DNA of 64,000 nucleotides from Arthrobacter sp. AFG20. GTDB taxonomy: Bacteria; Actinomycetota; Actinomycetes; Actinomycetales; Micrococcaceae. The translations under genes were made by a program, and so were the position numbers. Positions 29,394 to 37,310 of the stretch are shown one piece after another. Positions within the stretch are counted from its first letter, which is position 1; every line of letters begins with the position of its first letter. Under the pieces are notes generated by a model that saw only the letters and a program-made list of their open reading frames with translations, did not search any database and was not told the DNA's origin. The stretch lies in assembly GCF_002892795.1 (NCBI RefSeq), contig NZ_PJMC01000015.1, positions 46,762 to 110,761 of the forward strand, in the 5' to 3' direction.

Positions 29394-30485
29394 TTAGCGC
29401 CGGCGCTGCCACTCACCGTCGTACCCTGCCGGACGGAAGCCCAGCGCCACGTTGATGGCCAGCATGTGGTCATTCTCTGCGGCGTTGAATGTCAGGACCC
29501 GTTCCACTTCGGGATGATCCTGCTGCAGGCGCCGCAGGTTGCGCACCTTGACCAGCATCCCCAGCCGGTGCCCGCGGTGCGCCTTGGCCACGAGGGTGTC
29601 GTCCTGCTCAGCCAGCCACGGTTTTTCGTCCGAGTGCTGCAGGACCGAGTAGGCTGCCAGTTCGCCGCTCGCCTTGTGCCGGGCCACCGCCACCAGCGAC
29701 TCCAGGCCCGTCCGCTTCCACTCGTCCTCGACATGCCGGACGCGCTGGGCGTCCCACACCTCGGCGTCGTAGTGCAGCGCACCTGCCGGGGAGTCCGTGC
29801 TCATCCTGGACATGAGCGCGGCCATCTGTTCCACGTACTCATCCGGGCATCGGTCCGTCCAGCCGAGGATTTCATGCGGGTCCCCGGCAACGCCGGCGGC
29901 CTCGCGTTCCAGTGCGTCCAGGACACCGTCCGACGGCGGCATGTCCAGTGCGCTGAAACGCGTCACCTGCTCGAGGGTGTAACCGGCCGCCACGGCGAAA
30001 CGGACGCCGCGCGCCGCGGCCGGGACTCCGCCGGTCCCCGTTCCGGGCCTGAGGATCCCCGGGCCGTCCAGGTCGAACCCTGGCGCGTGCTCGGTGAAGG
30101 ACTGCAGGGTGCTGCGCCCGTCTTCCCCGGCGAGTGCCTCTGCGTGCCGCAGGAGGGCCCGTCCGATGCCGCGGCCGCTGAACCCGTTGAGGACGTCCAC
30201 CCTGAGGAACGCATCCTGGAGGTTTTCCTTTTGCGTAAGCCTGACCCAGCACCTTGCCACCATGCGGCCGTCCAGCCGCACGAAGAAGAGCCGCAGCTTC
30301 GCGTAGTCGTCGTCGCGCCACGCTTCCAGCCTGGCCTTCGGCGGCGCTGCCCGGTCCAGGTTGCCCCAAAGCTCCAGCACCACGGCATCGCTGAGGTCGC
30401 TGAACTCGAGGAAGTCCGTGGCGTCGGGCGCGTCCAGTGACGCAGGCAGGAACAGCGGCTCGATCCGGTAGGAGGGCGTCGTCAC
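29394..30485 (-). CDS. tandem-domain GNAT acetyltransferase (copy 2)
   Basis: 363 aa, paralogous to the gene downstream. Domain 1 has FSGRGIGRALLRHAEALA as acetyl-CoA loop; domain 2 carries HRGHRLGMLVKVRNLRRLQ and ends NAAENDHMLAINVALGFRPAGY. The GTG start at 30485 lies exactly 6 nt after a TAGGCT hexamer and has no ribosome-binding site, suggesting a leaderless mRNA. The pair interrupts the usual rplA-rplJ adjacency. Substrate unknown. Confidence 0.8.
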   Translation of the reverse strand: MTTPSYRIEPLFLPASLDAPDATDFLEFSDLSDAVVLELWGNLDRAAPPKARLEAWRDDDYAKLRLFFVRLDGRMVARCWVRLTQKENLQDAFLRVDVLNGFSGRGIGRALLRHAEALAGEDGRSTLQSFTEHAPGFDLDGPGILRPGTGTGGVPAAARGVRFAVAAGYTLEQVTRFSALDMPPSDGVLDALEREAAGVAGDPHEILGWTDRCPDEYVEQMAALMSRMSTDSPAGALHYDAEVWDAQRVRHVEDEWKRTGLESLVAVARHKASGELAAYSVLQHSDEKPWLAEQDDTLVAKAHRGHRLGMLVKVRNLRRLQQDHPEVERVLTFNAAENDHMLAINVALGFRPAGYDGEWQRRR

Positions 30486-30497
30486 CGGATCAGCCTA
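30486..30497 (-). promoter_or_regulatory. -10 element for leaderless GNAT gene
   Basis: TAGGCT at 30497-30492 on the minus strand, 6 nt from the GTG start. See the leaderless finding. Confidence 0.5.
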
Positions 30498-30602
30498 GCC
30501 GCAACGCCCTGAGTCCGACAGAGCCCCTCCAAGAGCGAGCCGGCGCGCTTACCGGAGTCCCGCCGTCGTACTTCAGCGGTAACGAAAAGGGGCCCGCAAA
30601 TG

Positions 30603-30638
30603 CAAAAAGGACCGCCCGGCAAACGCCGGACGGTCCTT
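30603..30638 (-). terminator. rplA terminator
   Basis: Inverted repeat 30607-30619 with 30625-30638 around an AAAC loop, one internal mismatch; followed on the minus strand by a TTTT tract. Lies 38 nt past rplA. Confidence 0.78.
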
Positions 30639-30675
30639 CTGCTTTGGCCGGATAACCGGCCAAGGTTCGCGAGAC

Positions 30676-31383
30676 TTATGCCTCGATGAGAACCTTGGTG
30701 ACGTTGGGGTCAACGGAGATGCCGGGACCGAACGTGGTGGCAACAGTTGCCTTCTGGATGTAGCGGCCCTTGGAAGCGGACGGCTTCAGGCGGAGCACCT
30801 CTTCGAGGGCAGCGGCGTAGTTTTCGGCCAGCTTGACGGTGTCAAACGAAACCTTGCCGATGATGAAGTGCAGGTTGGAGTGCTTGTCGACGCGGAAGTC
30901 GATCTTGCCGCCCTTGATGTCGTTGACAGCCTTGGTGACATCGGGGGTGACGGTGCCGGTCTTCGGGTTCGGCATCAGGTTACGCGGGCCCAGGACCTTA
31001 CCGAGGCGGCCAACCTTGCCCATGAGGTCAGGGGTGGCAACGGCTGCGTCGAAGTCGGTCCAGCCGCCGGCGATCTTTTCGATCAGGTCGTCGGAACCAA
31101 CGAAGTCGGCGCCAGCAGCGATTGCTGCTTCGGCCTTCTCGCCCGTGGCGAACACGAGGACGCGGGCGGTCTTACCGGTGCCGTGCGGCAGGTTGACGGT
31201 GCCGCGGACCATCTGGTCAGCCTTACGGGGGTCAACACCCAGGCGGAAGGCAACCTCAACGGTGGCGTCGAACTTGGACGGGTTGGTGTCCTTGGCGAGC
31301 GTCACTGCCTCGAACGGCGCGTAGAACTTCTCCGCGTCGATCTTGGCTGCGGCTGCCTCGTATGCTTTGCTGCGCTTTGCCAT
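30676..31383 (-). CDS. rplA: 50S ribosomal protein L1
   Basis: 235-aa protein of the L1 stalk, and in many bacteria the repressor of the rplK-rplA operon. It begins AKRSKAYEAAAAKIDAEKFY, has the L1 signature LGPRNLMPNPKTGTVT and IDFRVDKHSNLHFIIGKVSF in the second half. Normal length. Followed by a terminator instead of running into rplJ. Confidence 0.98.
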   Translation of the reverse strand: MAKRSKAYEAAAAKIDAEKFYAPFEAVTLAKDTNPSKFDATVEVAFRLGVDPRKADQMVRGTVNLPHGTGKTARVLVFATGEKAEAAIAAGADFVGSDDLIEKIAGGWTDFDAAVATPDLMGKVGRLGKVLGPRNLMPNPKTGTVTPDVTKAVNDIKGGKIDFRVDKHSNLHFIIGKVSFDTVKLAENYAAALEEVLRLKPSASKGRYIQKATVATTFGPGISVDPNVTKVLIEA

Positions 31384-31511
31384 GCTGCTTATTTCTCCTT
31401 GTGCAGTTGTGGTCTGCGGACCGCGCTGGGCCCTGCCACAGTCAGCTGTCCGGGATGGACTGCTGACATTTCAATGTTTCAGTGGTGCCGGTTTCCCGGC
31501 GGGTGAGGGAA

Positions 31512-31943
31512 TTAACCCTCGACGGTGATACCCATGGAACGGGCGGTGCCGGCGATGATCTTCGCTGCGCCTTCCAGGCTGGTGGCGTTGAGGTCTTCCA
31601 TCTTGGTGGTGGCGATCTCGTTGACCTGTGCCTGGGTCAGCTTGGCAACCTTGACGGTGTGCGGGGTAGCCGAACCCTTGGCAACGCCTGCAGCCTTCTT
31701 GATGAGCTCTGCAGCCGGCGGGGTCTTGGTGATGAACGTGAACGAACGGTCTTCGTAGACGGTGATTTCAACAGGAATAACGTTGCCGCGCTGGGCTTCC
31801 GTCGCAGCGTTGTACGCCTTGCAGAATTCCATGATGTTGACACCGTGCTGGCCAAGCGCAGGACCGATCGGCGGAGCCGGGTTAGCGGCACCTGCCTGGA
31901 TCTGCAGCTTGATGAGGCCGGTGACCTTCTTCTTGGGAGCCAA
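31512..31943 (-). CDS. rplK: 50S ribosomal protein L11
   Basis: 143-aa protein of the GTPase-associated centre and thiostrepton target region. It starts [18 protein letters not shown] and has the typical [20 protein letters not shown]. The start codon is TTG at 31943-31941 with AAGGA 7 nt upstream. Conserved order nusG-rplK-rplA. Confidence 0.98.
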
Positions 31944-32076
31944 TGTAGGGTCCTTCTCTCAAATGCGTCCTGGGACACAGGAGCGTGCCTCAGGTGGTTG
32001 ACCGCCATGGCGAGGCGGCCGGCCGTTCCGGAACTGCTAAAGCGGGCCGTTCCGGAGCGAAATCTGTGGTGATCAG

Positions 32077-32970
32077 TTAAATCTTGGTGACCTGGTTGAA
32101 GGCCAGCGTGACCGGGGTCTCGCGTTCGAAGATGGACACCAGCACCACGAGGGTCTGGGAATCCACCTTGATCTCGGAGATGGTGGCCGGAAGGGTCTCG
32201 AACGGGCCTTCCTTGACGATGACCGATTCGCCGACCTCGAAGTCGACGTCGACCTGAGCGGCAGCCTGCTTGACGGGCTTGCCCTTCTCTGCCTGCTCCT
32301 CTTCGAACACCGGCGCCAGCATGGAGAAGACCTCATCGAGGCGCAGCGGCACGGGGTTGTGGGCGTTGCCCACGAAGCCGGTGACGCCCGGGGTGTGGCG
32401 GACGGCACCCCAGGAGGCGTCGGTCAGGTCCATGCGGACCAGCACGTAGCCGGGGATGCGGACGCGGTTGATGACCTTGCGCTGAGCGTTCTTGATCTCA
32501 ACGACTTCTTCCATCGGGACCTGGATCTCGAAGATGTAATCTTCCATGTCCAGGGTCTGGATGCGGGTCTCAAGGTTGGCCTTGACGCGGTTTTCGTAGC
32601 CGGCGTAGGAGTGGATGACGTACCAGTCACCCTCCTGGCGGCGCAGCTTGGACTTGAACTCTGCAGCGGGATCGGTGGCCTGGGCGGCAGCAGCGGCCAA
32701 GACGTCGGTCCCTTCGGCGCCTTCCTCGGCGTCCTCTCCGGTCACGTCGTCAGCGTCGGTCTCGTCGTCGACGTCAGTATCGGCCTCGGCGTCAGCGGCG
32801 CCGGTCTCCTCGTCGGCGTCAGCATCGGCCTCAACGTCGCCGTCGTACTCGGCATCGCCTTCGGAATCGGGCGCAGCAGACTCAACCTCAGAGCCCTCAG
32901 CGGACTCAGCCGCGGGGTTCTGGGTTTCATCCAGCTCAGTCTCAGTTACCTCGAGCTCCTGCTCAGACAC
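32077..32970 (-). CDS. nusG: transcription termination/antitermination protein NusG, acidic N-terminal extension
   Basis: 297-aa NusG. The NGN domain begins WYVIHSYAGYENRVKANLETR and the C-terminal KOW domain holds GESVIVKEGPFETLPATI. In front is a ~110-residue Asp/Glu/Ala-rich, presumably disordered segment absent from E. coli NusG (181 aa). The GTG at 32970 (MSEQELEVTE) was chosen because AGGAG lies 6 nt upstream; an in-frame ATG at 33018 has no such site. Confidence 0.96.
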   Translation of the reverse strand: MSEQELEVTETELDETQNPAAESAEGSEVESAAPDSEGDAEYDGDVEADADADEETGAADAEADTDVDDETDADDVTGEDAEEGAEGTDVLAAAAAQATDPAAEFKSKLRRQEGDWYVIHSYAGYENRVKANLETRIQTLDMEDYIFEIQVPMEEVVEIKNAQRKVINRVRIPGYVLVRMDLTDASWGAVRHTPGVTGFVGNAHNPVPLRLDEVFSMLAPVFEEEQAEKGKPVKQAAAQVDVDFEVGESVIVKEGPFETLPATISEIKVDSQTLVVLVSIFERETPVTLAFNQVTKI

Positions 32971-33085
32971 TTGGTCTCCTGCTTCCTCATTGCTTAATTG
33001 CCTAGTTAAATGGCTCAATTCCGCACACCCCGCAGCTCCTTGCCGATTCCGGCCGGGAGTCCACGCAGTCTGCGGACTGATCGCC

Positions 33086-33355
33086 TTAGCGGTCTAGGGC
33101 GCCTGTACCGCCGAAGACCCAGCCCACCGCGGTGCCGAACGCGAGGTCCAGCAGCGTGACGATCACCATCATGATGACCACAAATACGAGCACCACGAGC
33201 GTGTAATTGATCAGTTCCTTGCGGGTGGGGGCGACGACCTTCTTCAGTTCGCCAATGACCTGGCGGACGAAGAGTGCGATGCGAGCGAAGAAGCCGGCCT
33301 TGGCGGCCTTCTTTGCGGGGCGGCCCTTGGAGCTGCTTGCAGCTGTTTCGGTCAC
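33086..33355 (-). CDS. secE: preprotein translocase subunit SecE
   Basis: 89-aa single-pass SecE. The conserved amphipathic segment FVRQVIGELKKVVAPTRKEL precedes one membrane helix near residues 52-75. The GTG at 33355 (MTETAASSSKGR) has GAGG 5 nt upstream; an ATG at 33370 (MSEEQ) has GAGG directly abutting it, which is poor. The choice alters only five residues. Lies between tRNA-Trp and nusG, a widely conserved order. Confidence 0.93.
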   Translation of the reverse strand: MTETAASSSKGRPAKKAAKAGFFARIALFVRQVIGELKKVVAPTRKELINYTLVVLVFVVIMMVIVTLLDLAFGTAVGWVFGGTGALDR

Positions 33356-33451
33356 CTGTTCCTCACTCATCCTCGCAAATCGGATTACCCGGCTCTGAAC
33401 TGAACCTTTGGTTGCTGCGCTTGCTCCGGCTTTTCGCCGGAACAGCCTGCG

Positions 33452-33524
33452 CAGGGCAGACAGGACTCGAACCTGCAACCTGCGGTTTTGGAGACCGCTG
33501 CGCTACCAATTGCGCCACTACCCT
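33452..33524 (-). tRNA. tRNA-Trp (CCA anticodon)
   Basis: 73-nt cloverleaf on the minus strand. Acceptor AGGGTAG pairs with CTGCCCT (one G-U), the D-arm is GCGC...GCGC, the anticodon stem CGGTCT-CCA-AAACCG in outline gives anticodon CCA, and the T-arm contains GGTTCGAGTCC. The 3' CCA is not encoded. tRNA-Trp before secE is a common arrangement. Confidence 0.95.
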
Positions 33525-33609
33525 ATGGATCAAAAACCGATGAAGGCCGCACTTCCCCAAGGCCATCTGGGGCGCAAGTCATCATCCGTGTTTTCAACAC
33601 CGGAGAACC

Positions 33610-33639
33610 AGTCTACGCAACAACTGCGCTTACGTCGAA
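33610..33639 (-). promoter_or_regulatory. putative tRNA-Trp/secE promoter
   Basis: Minus-strand TTCGAC (33639-33634) and TAGACT (33615-33610), spacer 18 nt, about 85 nt before tRNA-Trp. The rest of 33525-33797 holds no gene. Confidence 0.4.
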
Positions 33640-33797
33640 CCAGCCTCATTTCGGACCGTTTTTCAGCTTCAGAATCCGCGCCGCACCGCAGTCACAAATC
33701 CGCGTTCCACCTCGAACGATCCGGTGAACAGCATAGAGTAGATTCCGTCGAATTCCACCATTCAGCTCTCCAGCTGCAAGCGAAGAACGGACCCGCC

Positions 33798-35015
33798 ATG
33801 TCTGCCGCCCGCGTTTCCCAACGCATTTCCGCCATTGCCGAATCCGCCACCCTGGCCGTCGACGCCAAGGCCAAGGCGCTGAAGGCGGCGGGCCGGCCGG
33901 TGATTGGCTTCGGTGCGGGCGAGCCCGACTTCCCCACTCCGGACTACATCGTCCAGGCCGCCATCGACGCCGCCAGCCAGCCGAAGTACCACCGCTACTC
34001 CCCCGCCGCCGGCCTTCCCGAGCTGAAGAAGGCAATCGCCGAAAAGACGTTCCGGGACTCCGGCTACAAGGCGGACCCGTCCCAGGTGCTGGTGACCAAC
34101 GGCGGCAAGCAGGCCGTCTACAACACGTTCGCCACCCTCGTGGATCCGGGCGACGAAGTGATCGTGCCCACACCGTTCTGGACCACCTATCCCGAGGCCA
34201 TCCGCCTCGCCGGCGGCGTCCCGGTGGAGGTCTTTGCCGGCCCGGAACAGGACTACCTGGTGACCGTGGATCAGCTCGAAGCAGCCGTGACGGACCGAAC
34301 CAAGATCCTGCTGTTCGTGTCGCCGTCGAACCCCACCGGCTCCGTCTACTCACCCGAGCAGGTTGCCGAGATCGGGAAGTGGGCCGCCGCCAAGGGCCTG
34401 TGGGTGGTCACCGACGAGATCTACGAGCACCTGACGTACGACGGCGTCCCCTTCACCTCCATCGCCACGGCCGCCCCTGAACTGGGCGACAAGGTTGTGA
34501 TCCTCAACGGAGTGGCCAAGACCTACGCGATGACCGGCTGGCGCGTGGGCTGGATGATCGGGCCCGCCGACGTCATCAAGGCCGCCACCAACCTGCAGTC
34601 GCACGCCACCTCCAACGTGTCCAACATCCCGCAGGTCGCTGCCCTGGCAGCCGTCTCCGGCCCGCTGACCGCGGTGGATGAGATGAAGGTCGCCTTTGAC
34701 CGCCGCCGGAAGGCCATCGTGGACGGGCTTAACGCGATTGAGGGCGTTGAATGCCCGACGCCGAAGGGTGCCTTTTACGTCTACGCGGACGTCCGCGCGC
34801 TGCTGGGTAAGGAATTCCCGACGGCGAACGGTACGGTCCGCCCGGAGACCTCGGCCGCGCTGGCCGCACTGATCCTGGATGAGGTGGAAGTCGCAGTGGT
34901 TCCCGGTGAGGCGTTCGGCCCGTCCGGCTTCCTGCGCCTGTCCTACGCACTGGGCGACGAGGACCTCGCCACGGGCGTCGGCCGCCTGCAGGACTTCCTC
35001 GGCAAGGCGCAGTAA
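33798..35015 (+). CDS. pyridoxal-phosphate aminotransferase, aspartate aminotransferase type
   Basis: 405-aa fold-type I, class I aminotransferase, transferring amino groups between aspartate-like donors and 2-oxoacids. Motifs: VIGFGAGEPDFPTPDY (substrate loop), VSPSNPTGSVY (Asn), TDEIYEHLTYDG (Asp and Tyr to PLP), and the Schiff-base Lys in AKTYAMTGWRVGW. ATG at 33798 (MSAARVSQRIS) matches the family start; the frame upstream is accidental and crosses the tRNA. Exact substrate not assignable from sequence. Ends in a strong terminator. Confidence 0.93.
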   Translation: MSAARVSQRISAIAESATLAVDAKAKALKAAGRPVIGFGAGEPDFPTPDYIVQAAIDAASQPKYHRYSPAAGLPELKKAIAEKTFRDSGYKADPSQVLVTNGGKQAVYNTFATLVDPGDEVIVPTPFWTTYPEAIRLAGGVPVEVFAGPEQDYLVTVDQLEAAVTDRTKILLFVSPSNPTGSVYSPEQVAEIGKWAAAKGLWVVTDEIYEHLTYDGVPFTSIATAAPELGDKVVILNGVAKTYAMTGWRVGWMIGPADVIKAATNLQSHATSNVSNIPQVAALAAVSGPLTAVDEMKVAFDRRRKAIVDGLNAIEGVECPTPKGAFYVYADVRALLGKEFPTANGTVRPETSAALAALILDEVEVAVVPGEAFGPSGFLRLSYALGDEDLATGVGRLQDFLGKAQ

Positions 35016-35050
35016 CCCAAACCCTCCATCAGATCCTGCAGAGATTCCTT

Positions 35051-35086
35051 AAACGCTCCCGCACCAAAAATGGTGCGGGAGCGTTT
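35051..35086 (+). terminator. terminator after the aminotransferase gene
   Basis: Perfect 16-bp inverted repeat (35051-35066 with 35071-35086), AAAA loop, followed by GTCTTTT. Confidence 0.88.
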
Positions 35087-35122
35087 GTCTTTTGGGCGGC
35101 AGGACGTGAGGACGCGTTTGGG

Positions 35123-35800
35123 CTAGAGGAGGCGGCGCTCGGCGGCCCACTTGGTCAGTTCGTGGCGGCTGGACAGCTGCAGCTTCCGGAGCACGGCCGA
35201 GACGTGGGTTTCCACGGTCTTGATGGAAATGAAGAGCTCCTTGGCCACTTCCTTGTAGCTGTAGCCGCGGGCGATCAGCCGCATCACCTCGAGTTCCCGG
35301 GCGGAGAGCCTGTCCAGTTCGTCGTCGGCAATGTCGGCCGGGGCGGTGCCGAACGCGTCCAGGACGAAGCCTGCCAGTCGCGGGGAGAAGACAGCGTCGC
35401 CGCCGGCAACCCGGAATACTGCGTCGGTGATCTCCGCACCGGAAATGGTCTTCGTAACATAGCCGCGGGCACCGGCGCGGATGACGGCCACAACGTCCTC
35501 GGCCGCATCGGAGACGCTCAGGGCAAGAAAACGCGTGGTTCCCAGGAGCGCTGCGGACCCGGTGATGACTTCCCGCCCTCCCCCGCCGCGCCCGCCCGGC
35601 AGGTGCACGTCCAGCAGCACGACGTCGGGCCGTGCTGCGGCAATAACTTCGACGGCCTGCTCCACGGTGCCGGCCTCGCCGACCACCACCACGCTCGGGT
35701 CCAAGTCAGCTTTGAGGCCCGACCTGAAAATTGCGTGGTCGTCCACGATCACCACCCGCACGGTTCTTCCCGCCGCGCCGGCCCCTGCTGATGTACTCAT
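35123..35800 (-). CDS. NarL/LuxR-type response regulator
   Basis: 225-aa two-component regulator. Receiver domain: acidic pair D20/D21, phospho-acceptor D64 in VVLLDVHLPGG, K117 in GYVTKTIS. Output: LuxR-type HTH from ~165 with LSARELEVMRLIARGYSYKE and IKTVETHVSAVLRKL. Overlaps the kinase gene by 4 nt, so the pair is co-translated. It most likely regulates the divergent PspC operon, an inference from position and from LiaSR-like systems. Confidence 0.92.
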   Translation of the reverse strand: MSTSAGAGAAGRTVRVVIVDDHAIFRSGLKADLDPSVVVVGEAGTVEQAVEVIAAARPDVVLLDVHLPGGRGGGGREVITGSAALLGTTRFLALSVSDAAEDVVAVIRAGARGYVTKTISGAEITDAVFRVAGGDAVFSPRLAGFVLDAFGTAPADIADDELDRLSARELEVMRLIARGYSYKEVAKELFISIKTVETHVSAVLRKLQLSSRHELTKWAAERRLL

Positions 35801-37185
35801 GACTTTCCTTCCCCGTTGTCCGCGACGTCCGCCGGCAGCCTGAGCCGAACCTCCGTGCCGTCCGGACTGCTGTTGATTGCGGCGTTGCCGCCGTGCCGTT
35901 TCATGCGGCCAATGATGGATTCGCGGACGCCCAGCCTGTCGTGCGGGACCGAATTCAGTTCGAAGCCCGGGCCGCGGTCCTTGACGAAGACTTCCGCGCC
36001 GCCGTCGGACACCTCGAGGTAGACGGAAACGGGACCACCGCCGTGACGGGCAGCGTTCAGCATGGCCTCGCGGCTTGCCTGGACCAGCGCCTCATGGCCC
36101 TCGGTCATCTCCGTGTCGCCCACGGTCACGACGTCGACGGCGTTTCCGAGCCCGTCCTCAACCTCCGCGGCGGCGGCCTTGATCCGGTCCGAGAGCTGGC
36201 CGGCGTCTCGGGCTGGGTCCTTGAAGAGCCAGCCCCGCAGCTCACGCTCCTGCGCCCTGGCCAGACGGACGACGTCGTGCTCGTTGCCGGCCCGGCGCTG
36301 GATCAGGGCAAGGGTCTGGAGCACGGAGTCGTGCAGGTGGGCGGCGATCTCGGCCCGCTCGGTTTCCCGCACGCGGCCGGCCCGTTCGGTCTCGAGGTCC
36401 CGCCAGAACTTCAGGCCCCAGGGCAGCAGCACCAGCGCCACCCCGCCCAGCACGGCCACAGACGCAAGCAGCGCGAGCCAGGTCTGCTGCCATGAGCCCG
36501 ACCCGGAGACCATGACCAGCACCCCGGCCACCACCAGCGCGAGGCCCGCCGCCAGCCGGGCCCAGCCGCCGGCCTGGTCCGCCTTGGTCTTGTCCACCAG
36601 TCCGGCCCGGCGGGTTTCATCCAGCTGCATCCATGCGATTGCGGCACCGCCGAGTATCGCAGCCGCCGGGATCAGTGTGCCGAGGGGAACCTCCACGCCC
36701 AGCAGCCTGGCAATCAGGATCGCGGCGACGAGCAGGAGCCCGGCGCCCAAGAGGATCTCCTTGCCGTAGCGCATGCTCCGGATCCGGAACCATGTGCCGG
36801 ACCCGGGAGCGGCGGCAGGCGAGGGGGCCTGGGAGGCGGTGCCGGCGTCGTACTCCCCCACGGGCGGAGGGACGGACGGAGGAAAAGGAACGACGGCGGC
36901 GGCCGGTCCGGGCTGCAAGCTCACGGGCGGCAGGCTCACGGCGGGGGCAATGGGCGACGCCGGCCGGCGGGCATTGCGCTTGGCGTTCTCGTCCGCGGTG
37001 GGAACCATGATCCACAGCCACGCGTAGAACGCGAGCCCTGCGCCGCCGGCGAAAGCAGCCACCACCATGCCGATCCGGACCATGCGCACCGGCCAGCCAA
37101 GATGGACCGCCAGGCCGGAGCAGACACCGGCGATCACGCGGTCGCTGCTGCGGACCAGAGGTGTGCGGACAGGGGCTGTGGTCAT
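35797..37185 (-). CDS. PspC-domain sensor histidine kinase
   Basis: 462 aa. Residues ~8-65 are a PspC domain (VIAGVCSGLAVHLGWPVRMVRIG plus one membrane helix, shown in part), followed by a Pro/Ala linker (75-130), further membrane helices at about 145-160, 168-186, 210-228 and 237-256, a HisKA_3 box with H285 (ERAEIAAHLHDSVLQTL), and an HATPase domain with EAMLNAARHGG and DRGPGFEL. PspC-fused kinases of this kind sense envelope stress in actinobacteria. Partner of the response regulator downstream. Confidence 0.9.
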   Translation of the reverse strand: MTTAPVRTPLVRSSDRVIAGVCSGLAVHLGWPVRMVRIGMVVAAFAGGAGLAFYAWLWIMVPTADENAKRNARRPASPIAPAVSLPPVSLQPGPAAAVVPFPPSVPPPVGEYDAGTASQAPSPAAAPGSGTWFRIRSMRYGKEILLGAGLLLVAAILIARLLGVEVPLGTLIPAAAILGGAAIAWMQLDETRRAGLVDKTKADQAGGWARLAAGLALVVAGVLVMVSGSGSWQQTWLALLASVAVLGGVALVLLPWGLKFWRDLETERAGRVRETERAEIAAHLHDSVLQTLALIQRRAGNEHDVVRLARAQERELRGWLFKDPARDAGQLSDRIKAAAAEVEDGLGNAVDVVTVGDTEMTEGHEALVQASREAMLNAARHGGGPVSVYLEVSDGGAEVFVKDRGPGFELNSVPHDRLGVRESIIGRMKRHGGNAAINSSPDGTEVRLRLPADVADNGEGKS

Positions 37186-37310
37186 GCATCAATCCAAACA
37201 CGGATCAGGGTTCCCGGGTCCCGTTGTGAGGGTGAACCCGGGGTAAGTCAGGGACAGCTCAGGGTGTTCCCCAATAGAGGACTGACCAGCATAAACGGCA
37301 GTATCGAAGT

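Noticed and set aside
33408..33797. N-terminal extension of the aminotransferase frame
   Set aside because: It runs through the tRNA-Trp gene in antisense and has no family similarity; the real start is 33798.
37183..37197. Leaderless start for the PspC kinase gene
   Set aside because: The hexamer 6 nt upstream is TTGGAT, not TANNNT, so it was not counted in the leaderless set.
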